Origin: Gammaproteobacteria bacterium
Lineage (GTDB): Bacteria > Pseudomonadota > Gammaproteobacteria > UBA6429 > Thiohalophilaceae
DNA length: 35,429 nt
Direction of reading: 5' to 3'
Assembly (NCBI GenBank): GCA_030594815.1
Contig: JAUVEN010000017.1
Span: 1-35,429, forward strand
Under the pieces are notes generated by a model, which saw nothing but the letters and a program-made list of their open reading frames with translations, was not told the origin of the DNA and did no database searches. Positions 22,980 through 31,754 of this stretch are shown here, piece by piece. Numbering within the stretch: position 1 is the stretch's first letter; each line of letters begins with the position of its first letter. Both the position numbers and the translations under genes were made by a program.

Positions 22980-24191
22980 ATGCTAATAAATTCTCGTTGT
23001 TATAGATATAACATTATGCTGCCATTTTCTTCACAAAAGTCATTAACAATTAGAGATTGGATCAAGATATCGGTCAAGCTACTATGCTTAATCGTGTCAG
23101 CGAATACATATGCAGTGACACAACAATCATTCACTCTGCCAATTACGCTTGAATATGATAGCAACCCTAGATTCTCTATCACTAATGAGCAACCAGTAAG
23201 ACGTTATAGTTTAACGCCAGAGTACTCTTTTAGAGTCACTCAGGGAATAGATGAATGGTTTGCTACTGCAGGTCTTCATCTTGAGAACTCATCAGATCAA
23301 ACGATTAATCAGGATCGTACCGATCCTTCATTAAACGTTGGTTGGACACATAATTATGAAACCGGTCAGTTTGGCGTGACTGCATTTTTACAAAATCAAT
23401 CAACACGTATATCTGAATTTACGGACAGTGGGCTCGTTGAGTTTTCAGATAATGGGCTTGTTAGTGGCGATAATACTCGTAAAACACGTGCACTGTCGTT
23501 TGAGTGGTTGAATGATTTAAGTGAGAGAACTTCTCTAACAGTCAACAGTAATGTTAATACTACTGTATTTGAGGGGCCGGTTACAGGTCTAATTGGCTAT
23601 CGAAACGAGTTTCTCAATGCGGGACTCAACTATAAGTTGAGTGAGCAAATGGTGGCTGTCACCGAGTTATTTATTTCACAATATACACCTGATGATGTGA
23701 ACAGTGTTAGTAGCCGAACAGCAGGTTTTAATCTTGGGTTTAGATGGAATATAAATGAAAATTTTAATATGAGTCTCAATGCAGGTACGAATGAAACTAT
23801 AAACAATGATCAAAGTAAAAGTCGTTTTAAAAATTGGCAAGCAACATTTAACATGAGTTACATAACCTTATTTACGAGCAGTAGTCTTTTTTTATCAAGA
23901 AATCAATCGCCCGGCGCTACAGGTAGCCTTAATGAGAATAACCAACTTGAAGCTAGCTGGACATATAATTTGAGTGAAGATGATAATTTTTCACTTACAT
24001 ATAGATGGATAGAAAATTTGACCCTAGGCAATATTGAAACAAAAAGTCTAACAACTAAATATATACATGAAATTAATTTATCATGGGGTTTTGTTTTTTC
24101 TGCAACCCACAAAACCAGGGATGATATACTCACTCGCTCATCAAATAATAGTGTAATGGCGAGTATTATATATAATCTTCCGGAATTTTAG
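22980..24191 (+). CDS. Outer-membrane beta-barrel protein of the EPS locus
   Basis: The 403-residue product has a signal peptide (ending near residue 46, NTYA-V) and then a long run of alternating polar/hydrophobic strands rich in asparagine, serine and threonine. The C-terminal residue is phenylalanine (YNLPEF), the outer-membrane insertion signature. It begins its mature part with TLPITLEYDSNPRF, like the TIGR03016/EpsL class of exosortase-locus outer-membrane proteins. Two ATGs are possible, at 22980 and 23016; neither has a good ribosome binding site, and the second gives a more normal signal peptide. It may form the export pore together with the Wza-like protein. Confidence 0.82.
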   Translation: MLINSRCYRYNIMLPFSSQKSLTIRDWIKISVKLLCLIVSANTYAVTQQSFTLPITLEYDSNPRFSITNEQPVRRYSLTPEYSFRVTQGIDEWFATAGLHLENSSDQTINQDRTDPSLNVGWTHNYETGQFGVTAFLQNQSTRISEFTDSGLVEFSDNGLVSGDNTRKTRALSFEWLNDLSERTSLTVNSNVNTTVFEGPVTGLIGYRNEFLNAGLNYKLSEQMVAVTELFISQYTPDDVNSVSSRTAGFNLGFRWNINENFNMSLNAGTNETINNDQSKSRFKNWQATFNMSYITLFTSSSLFLSRNQSPGATGSLNENNQLEASWTYNLSEDDNFSLTYRWIENLTLGNIETKSLTTKYIHEINLSWGFVFSATHKTRDDILTRSSNNSVMASIIYNLPEF

Positions 24192-24205
24192 GTAACAGAA
24201 ATAAT

Positions 24206-25798
24206 ATGAGTAATAGTGAAATAAATACGGAATACGAATTAACATTATTCGATTATTTCGAGATAGTACGGCGACGTGCCTTTTTAATGATTGCTGTTTT
24301 TATCATTGTTATAGTTACTGCATCGGCATTTGCCATTTTGCTTCCACCTGTATATCAATCTTCAGGCACAATTCTGATTGAGTCGCAACAAATATCAAAA
24401 TCAATTATTGCAAGTAGTGTGACGGGTTTTGCCAGCGAGCGTATCGAAGTTGTTAAACAACGCGTCATGACACGTGAAAATATGTTGCGAATTATTAAAA
24501 AATATAACCTGTTTAGCTCTAAAAATGAATCTCGAGTAATTTCTGTTCTTATCGATGATTTTAAAAAGCGCGTTGAGATTATTATGCTTAGTTCTAGCCT
24601 GGGTGGAGGTTTTAGGCGTGGTCAGGCAAACATCGCATTTAGTATTTCATTTGTAGATCGTCATCCAGAACTGGCCTACAGTGTAACTAATGAATTAGTT
24701 ACCTTGTTTTTGGAAGAAAACATCAAGTCGCGTGTTGAGCGTGCGACGGAAACTACTCAGTTTTTAAGTCAGGAAGCGAATCGACTTAAAAAAGATCTGG
24801 AAAAAATGGAGAGTTTGGTAGCGACTTATAAACAGGAACATTCGAGCTCATTACCTGAAAATCTGGCTTTAAAATCTTCAATTCTACAACGTACTGAAGT
24901 AACCCTGGCTAATTTGGATAGAGATTATCAGGCGACAGGAAATGAATTACAGCGGCTTGAGTTTGAGCTTATTGCAGCAAAGGCCGGTTTAGAGCCAGCT
25001 GAGACTCCAATAACCAGACTTAAGCAATTAAAGGCAGAATATCGTCAGGCCAGTATTAATTATAAAAACACACATCCGACTATCCGTCTTCTCAAACGTA
25101 AAATAGAAATGCTTGAAAAGAGTGAGGCCACTGAAAATGATAATGATCAATCAGCTGCCAGCATTGGTGTTCTTATTAATAGTGAGTTGATTCTTAGATT
25201 AGAAACACATGTTAAGACCGCGAAGGGACGTTTACAGTCTATAGATAGTCAACGTATCCCCATGCGAAAACAAATCGCAAAGTATGAGAAGCAGATAATA
25301 GAAACACCGCAAGTTGAACTGGGTTTGTCTTCATTGTTGCGTGACCACAATAGTGCGAAAGAGAAATATGAAGAAATTCAGGCAAAACAACTTAACGCAC
25401 AGATCGCAGAAAACCTGGAGGGTGAAAATAAATCTGAACGGTTTAGCTTAATCGATCCACCATTACTTGCTGATAGACCAATAAAACCAAATAGGAAAAA
25501 AATTATTCTTTTAGGAATTTTATTGGCTCTAGCTGCTACGGCTGGGCTGGTATTTTTACTTGAAATGTTGAATCAACGCATTCGTGGTAAAGGGGCATTG
25601 ACTGCTATCTTAGGACATAGTCCATTAGTAGATATACCCTATATAATGACCAGTGACGAACACATAAGGCGTAAGACTTTAATTGTCAGAGGAGTTATAA
25701 GTTTAACGGTGTTGTTAGTTATTTCGTTGATTGTGGTGCACTTTGCTTTCATGGAGCTTGATCTTCTGTTTTATAAAATATTTTCCAGGTTCGGGTAA
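24206..25798 (+). CDS. Wzz/GNVR-type polysaccharide chain-length determinant
   Basis: This 530-residue inner-membrane protein controls EPS chain length and docks with the BY-kinase that follows. It has an N-terminal Wzz segment (LFDYFEIVRRRAF), a first membrane helix (about 31-52), a large periplasmic region with coiled coils (about 190-260 and 330-410), and the GNVR block near 395-430 ending ADRPIKPNRKK. A second membrane helix follows at about 432-452. A third lies near 492-515, with a short C-terminal tail. The extra C-terminal helix is typical of exosortase-locus versions (TIGR03007). It lies 14 bases after the barrel gene. Confidence 0.93.
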   Translation: MSNSEINTEYELTLFDYFEIVRRRAFLMIAVFIIVIVTASAFAILLPPVYQSSGTILIESQQISKSIIASSVTGFASERIEVVKQRVMTRENMLRIIKKYNLFSSKNESRVISVLIDDFKKRVEIIMLSSSLGGGFRRGQANIAFSISFVDRHPELAYSVTNELVTLFLEENIKSRVERATETTQFLSQEANRLKKDLEKMESLVATYKQEHSSSLPENLALKSSILQRTEVTLANLDRDYQATGNELQRLEFELIAAKAGLEPAETPITRLKQLKAEYRQASINYKNTHPTIRLLKRKIEMLEKSEATENDNDQSAASIGVLINSELILRLETHVKTAKGRLQSIDSQRIPMRKQIAKYEKQIIETPQVELGLSSLLRDHNSAKEKYEEIQAKQLNAQIAENLEGENKSERFSLIDPPLLADRPIKPNRKKIILLGILLALAATAGLVFLLEMLNQRIRGKGALTAILGHSPLVDIPYIMTSDEHIRRKTLIVRGVISLTVLLVISLIVVHFAFMELDLLFYKIFSRFG

Positions 25799-25809
25799 TG
25801 GTGTGAAAA

Positions 25810-26712
25810 ATGGATAGAATTAAACGTGCTGTCGAAGCATCGAAATTAGAAGCGTCAAAACGAGCAAAGAAAAACATTCAGCTGGATTATAGTTTACCGG
25901 GGCATATTATTCCGAGTGATGCGCTGAATCAAGTTGTATTGAATAACGAAACATCAGGGAAAGAGGAGATAAAAAAATCTACTTTCACTGAATATGATGA
26001 GGTAAATGTAGAATATAAACGGACTCGAGTAGTACCTCTTAATCAGGATTTCCTGGCAAAAAATCGTATTGTTGCTTTTAATAAAAATAATCATTTGTCA
26101 CTGAGTTTTGATATTTTGCGTACGCAAGTTATTAACAAAATGTTGGAAAATGGCTGGCGTACAATGGCGATCACTTCACCTATACCGGGTTGTGGCAAGA
26201 CAACAGTGTCAATAAATTTAGCAATGAGTATTGCACACCATACCAACAGAACAGCTATGCTGGTTGATTTTGATCTACGTCGTCCCGCTATTTCTAAAAT
26301 TCTTGGTTTACCTGCTGGACCATCGTTGAATAATTTTTTATTGGGTGAGGCGACCATCGCAGAATCATTGGTTAATCCCGGCCTGGATCGATTGGTTATA
26401 TTGCCAACCGCGATGCCGGTTAAAAATTCATCCGAAGTATTGTCGTCGCGTAAAGTTAAAAACATGGTTACTGAGCTTCGTGATCGTTATGCCGAACGTA
26501 TCGTAATTTTTGATTTGCCTCCTTTACTTGGAACTGATGACACAATGATTATGTTATCGCAAGTCGATTGTATTTTGGTTGTGGTTGGTAATGGTATGGT
26601 AGGTAAAACGGATTTAATAGAAAGCATGCGCTACGTTGATTCAGACAAATTACTCGGGACGGTATTAAATAAGTCGAATAGTGTGCAGTCTGATAGAGAT
26701 TATTATTATTAA
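25810..26712 (+). CDS. BY-type tyrosine autokinase of the EPS locus (CpsD/CapB family)
   Basis: The 300-residue cytoplasmic ATPase is a stand-alone bacterial tyrosine kinase. Its motifs are Walker A in SPIPGCGKTT (123-132), Walker A' in LVDFDLRRP (151-159) and Walker B in IVIFDLPP (231-238). The C-terminal tyrosine cluster is DRDYYY, the last three residues being tyrosines available for autophosphorylation. The N-terminal 90 residues are lysine-rich and variable. With the preceding Wzz-type protein it forms the usual split activator/kinase pair that times polymerisation and export. It matches the exosortase-associated subfamily (TIGR03018). Its last 32 bases may overlap the exosortase gene. 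Confidence 0.94.
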   Translation: MDRIKRAVEASKLEASKRAKKNIQLDYSLPGHIIPSDALNQVVLNNETSGKEEIKKSTFTEYDEVNVEYKRTRVVPLNQDFLAKNRIVAFNKNNHLSLSFDILRTQVINKMLENGWRTMAITSPIPGCGKTTVSINLAMSIAHHTNRTAMLVDFDLRRPAISKILGLPAGPSLNNFLLGEATIAESLVNPGLDRLVILPTAMPVKNSSEVLSSRKVKNMVTELRDRYAERIVIFDLPPLLGTDDTMIMLSQVDCILVVVGNGMVGKTDLIESMRYVDSDKLLGTVLNKSNSVQSDRDYYY

Positions 26713-28276
26713 TAAGCCCAAAATATTCAGTGATTTCAGCAATCGATCCCTTTTAATCTTTGGGATAATGTCGTTTGGTTTTGCTTGGTTGCTGTATCAG
26801 TCTGGATTGTTTTTAATCTGGCTGGAAGATGAAGAATACGGCCATGGCATGATGGTGGTTGGTATACTTGTTTATCTTCTTTATCGTAATCGCAACATGC
26901 TACTTACTACGCCGACATCAGTAAGCTGGATGGGGATTCTTGTTTCATTCACTGCCCTTTTGATGTTTTCACTCGGAGAATTATCAGGCATAGCTCCGAT
27001 ACAAATGTACAGTATCTGGTTATTTGCAGTGGCTGCTACTTTTTCTATTGGTGGTTGGGGTTTATTTAGAAAATTACTTGTTCCACTATTTATTATTTTT
27101 CTTCTTATTCCCTTACCGAACGTACTTGGACCTATGTTGACATCACAGTTACAACTGATTTCATCGAAATTGGGGGTATGGGTTATTCGCTTATTTGGTG
27201 GTGTTGTTTTCCTTGAAGGCAATGTTATTGATATGGGTGGCTTTAAATTACTGGTGGCTGAAGCGTGTGCAGGGCTGCGTTATTTATTCCCCTTAATGAG
27301 CATTGGTGCAATTGCCGGTTATTTAATGTGTGCACCAGTATGGATGCGTTGGGCAATATTTTTAGCCACTATTCCGGTTACTATTTTTATGAACAGTTTT
27401 CGCATTGGTGTTACCGGTTTATTAACGGAAGCTTATGGTTCTGGCCATACAGAAGGATTTTTACACTTTTTTGAGGGCTGGGTGGTATTTGTTGCTTCGT
27501 TAGCTATATTGATTATCTTTGTTTGGTTATTGACAAAAATGCTGACCGATTCTCCGGCATTTACAAAAATATTTTCGTTTGATCATGTATTTGATACTAA
27601 GGAAGTCGCTTCTTCTGATAAGAATAACAACTGGCAAACCAGCCCGGCGGTTAAAGTTATGTTGGGCAGTTTAATTATTGCTGTAATAGCATCGAGCCCA
27701 TTTGCAGAGCGTGGAGATAGCACTGTTGCTAGTAAACCTTTTACAAGGTTTCCTGAAATGCTGGGAAAATGGCGAGCGAATGAAAATCGCTTACCTGCTT
27801 CGGTTGTCGAGTCTGCCGCAGCATCAGATTATTATAATGGCACCTTTACTTCTCCAGAAGGTAAAGTAATAAACCTTTATGTTGCATATTATGCAGACCA
27901 AAAGTTGGGCCCGGCGCCACACTCACCAGAACTGTGCATTCCTGGTGATGGCTGGAAAATAACAAGTAATAAACCATTTTTATTAAATGATAAAAAGGGT
28001 GGTTCTATAGAAGTAAATCGGTTAATTATCACCAAAGGTGACCACACAATTGTTACCTATTATTGGCTCAAACAAGGCAAGAAAATTTTCCTACAACAAT
28101 ATATGGCAAGGCTTGATTTAATCTTGTTTGCAATTAAAGAAAACCGTGCTGATGCCGCTTTAATACGAATGGTTAGCGAAGTTCGCAGCAACGAAAAAAT
28201 AGAAGACACAGATACAAGAATGCAAGAGATGGCAACAGAACTATTAGACGTCATTTCTGATTATGTACCTAATTAA
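26681..28276 (+). CDS. xrtD: Exosortase fused to EpsI domain (XrtD-like, VPLPA-CTERM specific)
   Basis: This membrane cysteine protease/transpeptidase is predicted to process proteins carrying the VPVPA-type tail. With the GTG start it has 531 residues. Eight or more membrane segments fill 25-310 and hold the catalytic set: C196 in VAEACAGLRY, R241 in MNSFRIGVTG and H262 in FLHFFEGW. The soluble C-terminal part (about 350-500) is an EpsI/DUF3485 domain, with ADQKLGPAPHSPELCIPGDGW. The fused arrangement and the nearby VPVPA proteins match XrtD (TIGR04152). The start is uncertain: the GTG at 26681 lies inside the kinase gene without a ribosome binding site, and the first ATG is at 26768, at the edge of the first membrane helix. 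Confidence 0.93.
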   Translation: MCSLIEIIIINKPKIFSDFSNRSLLIFGIMSFGFAWLLYQSGLFLIWLEDEEYGHGMMVVGILVYLLYRNRNMLLTTPTSVSWMGILVSFTALLMFSLGELSGIAPIQMYSIWLFAVAATFSIGGWGLFRKLLVPLFIIFLLIPLPNVLGPMLTSQLQLISSKLGVWVIRLFGGVVFLEGNVIDMGGFKLLVAEACAGLRYLFPLMSIGAIAGYLMCAPVWMRWAIFLATIPVTIFMNSFRIGVTGLLTEAYGSGHTEGFLHFFEGWVVFVASLAILIIFVWLLTKMLTDSPAFTKIFSFDHVFDTKEVASSDKNNNWQTSPAVKVMLGSLIIAVIASSPFAERGDSTVASKPFTRFPEMLGKWRANENRLPASVVESAAASDYYNGTFTSPEGKVINLYVAYYADQKLGPAPHSPELCIPGDGWKITSNKPFLLNDKKGGSIEVNRLIITKGDHTIVTYYWLKQGKKIFLQQYMARLDLILFAIKENRADAALIRMVSEVRSNEKIEDTDTRMQEMATELLDVISDYVPN

Positions 28277-28284
28277 TAATTGCT

Positions 28285-28317
28285 TGTCATTCCGGCATGA
28301 ATTAAGACGGAATCCAG
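28285..28317. repeat. Intergenic palindromic repeat (GTCATTCCGG...GGAATCCAG)
   Basis: GTCATTCCGGC and GACGGAATCCAG are inverted with a short spacer. The text resembles the common GTCATTCC...GGAATCC dispersed repeats of many proteobacteria. It lies just after the exosortase gene and could act as a transcript end or mRNA stabiliser. Confidence 0.5.
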
Positions 28318-28349
28318 TTTTTGATTTAGCCGGTCATTGCGCGCCCTGA

Positions 28350-28368
28350 ATATTGTTGCAAACAATAT
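28350..28368. promoter_or_regulatory. Palindrome upstream of the TPR lipoprotein gene
   Basis: ATATTGTT-GCA-AACAATAT is a perfect 19-base inverted repeat, 119 bases before the start at 28487. It may be an operator. No T run follows, so it is not a terminator. Confidence 0.35.
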
Positions 28369-28486
28369 GAAGAAGTACTTTTGGGGTGAGCAATAGCGCG
28401 GCAGTTTTGTACAAGGATGTACTTATGTAACGATGGCAAGGAAGCCAAAGAGTTACCTGTTATTTATACAATTTGGGGTTAGAGTT

Positions 28487-30895
28487 ATGGTTACAAACGG
28501 TTCATCAATATTAAAAAACATTATTTTCAACACTATTCTGGTTCTGAGTTTACTCATTATTTCTGCATGTTCATCTCCTGAAGATAAAGCCAACAAATTC
28601 TATGAAAATGGTATGCAGTTACTTGAAAAGGGCGACCTGGTAAAAGCTAATGTTGAATTTAGGAATGCACTACAATTTAACCGAAAAATGACTAAAGCAA
28701 TTTGGGGGCAGGTGCTAGTTGCAGAAAAAAAAGGCCAACCTCGCCAACAATATAAACTATTAAATGCAGTATTGATAAATGAACCTGAGCATTTACAAGC
28801 GCTGGTAAAATTGGGTCGACTATTGCTACATGCCGGTCAACTTGATAAGGCGCTTGAGAAGAGTGACATGTCAATGAAGATCAACGATCAAGATTTGTCT
28901 GTATTATCTCTACGTGCTGCAGTCATGCTTAAACTTGATGATATACCTGCTGCAGTCAAATTAGCAAAGCAAGCACTCACCAAAGATCCTCTTTATATTG
29001 ATGCACTCATGATTTTGGCAACAGAAAGGCTCACTGCCGGAGATGCAAAAAAAGCGATAGAATATCTTGATCAAGGTTTAAAAAAGAATAACAAAAATGT
29101 CGCTTTACAGCTGATTAAAATCAAAGCGCTGGAAAACTTAGCCAAACTTGATTTGGCCGAAGATGTTTTTATACGTTTGATTAACTATTATCCGAAGGTA
29201 ACGGTTTTTAATACTGTATTGGCACAATTTTATCTTAAGCATGGAAGAAAAGAAGATGCAGAGAAAATATACCGAACAATTGTTGAAAATAACCCGAAGG
29301 ATCTAAAAGCAAAAATTAAACTGGTTCAGTTCCTTAATTCGGTTAAAGGTGCAGATGCAGGTCTAAAACAATTACAGACATTTAGTCAGCAAAACCCGGA
29401 TAGCGATGATCTTAAGTTTGCACTTGTGCAATTCCATCTTTCCCAAAAAGAAGTTGCTCTGGCAAATGAACTGTTAGCAAAAATTATTAGTGAAAAAGCG
29501 GGTACTGAAATTGCTATAAAAGCAAAAAGTATTATGGCAGCTTCTTTGCTGGCAAAAGGCGATAAAAAATCAGCAGAGAAGATTATTAATGAAATATTGA
29601 CGATAGATAAACAGAATCAAAATGGCCTTATTCTCAAAGCTGGTATTGATATCGATCGCCAAAAATATGATGAGGCAATTGGTGCTTTAAGATTAGTTTT
29701 ACGCGATACACCGAATTCAAGCCAGGCGCTGTTTTTTTTAGCAAGAGCGTATAACCTGTCAGGTTCGCCTGAGTTGGCAGATGAGCAATATTTTAAAGCG
29801 TTTAAAACAAGTAAATTTAATGCAACTTACGGCTTAAGTTATGCACAATTTCTTTTAAAACGTAAACAACCTAGACGAGCTGAAAAAATTCTTCAGGATA
29901 CACTTTCGGTTTCTCGAATTAGTTTGCCTGTGTTGAAATTACTTGCTCAGACTCGATTATCATTGGGTGACTGGGTCGGTGCACAACAGGTGGCTGATGC
30001 GATTAAACGGATTGGTGATAAAAGTAATCTTGCAGGTCAAATAAGTAATGCCATTATGGTGGGTAAAAAAGAATATTCTGAAAGTATTGCTTTGCTGAAG
30101 AAAACCTATCAATCCACACCAGAAAACATTCAACCTGTTGTGGCATTGGTGAGAACATATTTATTAGCGGGAAAAACACAGGAAGCGAGCAATTTTCTTG
30201 ATGCTGTAGTCAATGCTAGCCCTAAAAATACCAGTGCGCGTATTTTAAGAGGTCAGCTTTATTCATCTGAGGGTAAAACAGAGCAAGCCATTAATATCTA
30301 CCAGGAAGCGATTAAGAATGATCCAACAAATGCGGCCAGTTATTATCATTTAGCCGTTATCCACATACGTGGGAAAAAATATGAAACTGCCAGTGAAGTG
30401 TTAAATAAGGGGCTGTCCATCGCACCTAAGAGTTTTTCAATTCGTATAACACTCGCGGGTCTCTATGAAAAAACCGGCCAAACTGATAAGGCTATTAAAG
30501 CCTATAAAGACTTGCTTGAAATTAGACCTGATGCCGATATTGTTGCAAATAATTTAGCCAGCATATTGACTGAAAATAGAACAGATAAAGCAAGTCTAAA
30601 TAAAGCATATAATTTATCAAAACGGTTTAAATATTCTGAAGTGCCTCAGTTTAAAGACACCTTTGGCTGGGCGAGTTACCACGTAGGTAAGTATTCAGAT
30701 GCAAATGTATTATTTGAAAGTGCAATACTGCAATTACCGAATATCCCCGATTTTCATTACCACTTGGGCATGAACTATTTAGCAAAAGAAAATAAGGCAA
30801 TGGCGCGTGAAGAGCTGGAAAAAGCATTGAAGCTGGCTGGAGACAAACCCTTCGCAAAAGTAGAAGAAATACGTGCTACGTTGGAAAAATTATAA
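28487..30895 (+). CDS. prsT: PrsT-like TPR-repeat lipoprotein of the exosortase system
   Basis: With the ATG at 28487 the product is 802 residues. I prefer this start because GGGG and AGAG lie just upstream and the lipoprotein signal then has normal length, with lipidated C28 in the lipobox ISAC. An ATG at 28433 has no ribosome binding site. The rest is a long array of tetratricopeptide repeats, for example KFYENGMQLLEKGDLVKANV and ALFFLARAYNLSGSPELADE, about 20 units to the C-terminus. It matches TIGR02917 (PrsT), found in PEP-CTERM loci. It is likely a periplasmic scaffold anchored in a membrane, joining the synthesis or export machines. Its stop shares one base with the next start. Confidence 0.93.
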   Translation: MVTNGSSILKNIIFNTILVLSLLIISACSSPEDKANKFYENGMQLLEKGDLVKANVEFRNALQFNRKMTKAIWGQVLVAEKKGQPRQQYKLLNAVLINEPEHLQALVKLGRLLLHAGQLDKALEKSDMSMKINDQDLSVLSLRAAVMLKLDDIPAAVKLAKQALTKDPLYIDALMILATERLTAGDAKKAIEYLDQGLKKNNKNVALQLIKIKALENLAKLDLAEDVFIRLINYYPKVTVFNTVLAQFYLKHGRKEDAEKIYRTIVENNPKDLKAKIKLVQFLNSVKGADAGLKQLQTFSQQNPDSDDLKFALVQFHLSQKEVALANELLAKIISEKAGTEIAIKAKSIMAASLLAKGDKKSAEKIINEILTIDKQNQNGLILKAGIDIDRQKYDEAIGALRLVLRDTPNSSQALFFLARAYNLSGSPELADEQYFKAFKTSKFNATYGLSYAQFLLKRKQPRRAEKILQDTLSVSRISLPVLKLLAQTRLSLGDWVGAQQVADAIKRIGDKSNLAGQISNAIMVGKKEYSESIALLKKTYQSTPENIQPVVALVRTYLLAGKTQEASNFLDAVVNASPKNTSARILRGQLYSSEGKTEQAINIYQEAIKNDPTNAASYYHLAVIHIRGKKYETASEVLNKGLSIAPKSFSIRITLAGLYEKTGQTDKAIKAYKDLLEIRPDADIVANNLASILTENRTDKASLNKAYNLSKRFKYSEVPQFKDTFGWASYHVGKYSDANVLFESAILQLPNIPDFHYHLGMNYLAKENKAMAREELEKALKLAGDKPFAKVEEIRATLEKL

Positions 30896-31731
30896 TGTAC
30901 GAAAGCTATTATGGGCTGGCAGAGAAACCATTCTCGATTCAACCTGATCCTGAATATTTATTTTTAAGCAAACGACATAGCCTTGCTTATACCATGCTCG
31001 AATACAGTATTCAGAATCATGCGGGTTATACGGTAATTTGCGGTGATATCGGTTGCGGTAAAACCACACTTATCCACCACCTGATGAATAACTATAAATC
31101 GGAATTGACAGTGGGTTTACTATATAACACTCCACAACATGTAGAAGATTTAATGCCATGGATTATGATGTCATTTGGATTATCTCATGAAGGCTTATCT
31201 GATATAGCTATGCATCAACAGTTTCAACAGTTTTTGATTAAAACATTTACTTCTGGAAAAAAGGCAGTTTTGCTTATTGATGAAGCACAGAACCTGACTA
31301 TGAGCGCGTTGGAGTCTATACGGATGCTGTCAAATATCAGTGTATACAAGCATCAATTACTCCAGGTTATTCTGGTTGGGCAGCCACAATTAAAACACAT
31401 GCTCATGCAACCCGAGTTAGAACAGTTTAATCAGCGTGTTTCAGTTGAATTTTTTTTAACACCGTTAAAAATGTCTGAAGTAAAAAAATATATCCAACAT
31501 AGAATAAAAGTGGCAGGGAAAAATGACGAACTCTTCACAGAGGAAGCCTATAAACGTATTGCTGATATCAGTAAGGGAATACCCAGGAAAATAAATATTC
31601 TTTGTGATCTTGCTCTCGTTTATGGTTTTTCATCAGAAGAGAAAAAAATAAGTGTAGATTTAGTTAACGAAGTAATAAAAGACAAAGAACAATATGGTGT
31701 TTTTTCAGGTAAAAATGAGAAATTAGTATAA
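30895..31731 (+). CDS. ExeA-like AAA ATPase of the exosortase/EPS locus
   Basis: The 278-residue cytoplasmic ATPase begins MYESYYGLAEKPFSIQPDP, the standard opening of the ExeA/TIGR03015 family. It has Walker A in GDIGCGKTT (50-58), Walker B in VLLIDEAQ (125-132), and sensor and lid segments (LVGQPQLKHML; GIPRKINILCD). The ATG overlaps the prsT stop (TAATG), so the two are coupled, and the role is probably linked to the PrsT-like lipoprotein. Family members in exosortase loci are called secretion ATPases, but their mechanism is not established. The protein lacks the C-terminal peptidoglycan-binding domain of full ExeA. Confidence 0.92.
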   Translation: MYESYYGLAEKPFSIQPDPEYLFLSKRHSLAYTMLEYSIQNHAGYTVICGDIGCGKTTLIHHLMNNYKSELTVGLLYNTPQHVEDLMPWIMMSFGLSHEGLSDIAMHQQFQQFLIKTFTSGKKAVLLIDEAQNLTMSALESIRMLSNISVYKHQLLQVILVGQPQLKHMLMQPELEQFNQRVSVEFFLTPLKMSEVKKYIQHRIKVAGKNDELFTEEAYKRIADISKGIPRKINILCDLALVYGFSSEEKKISVDLVNEVIKDKEQYGVFSGKNEKLV

Positions 31732-31754
31732 ATAAATTTGTAGGTTAGATAGAC

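Noticed and set aside
31736-31754. TTTGTAGGTTAG as another copy of the GTAGGTTGG repeat
   Set aside because: Only about ten bases match and there is no inverted partner. It is more likely the leader and ribosome binding site of the dehydrogenase.
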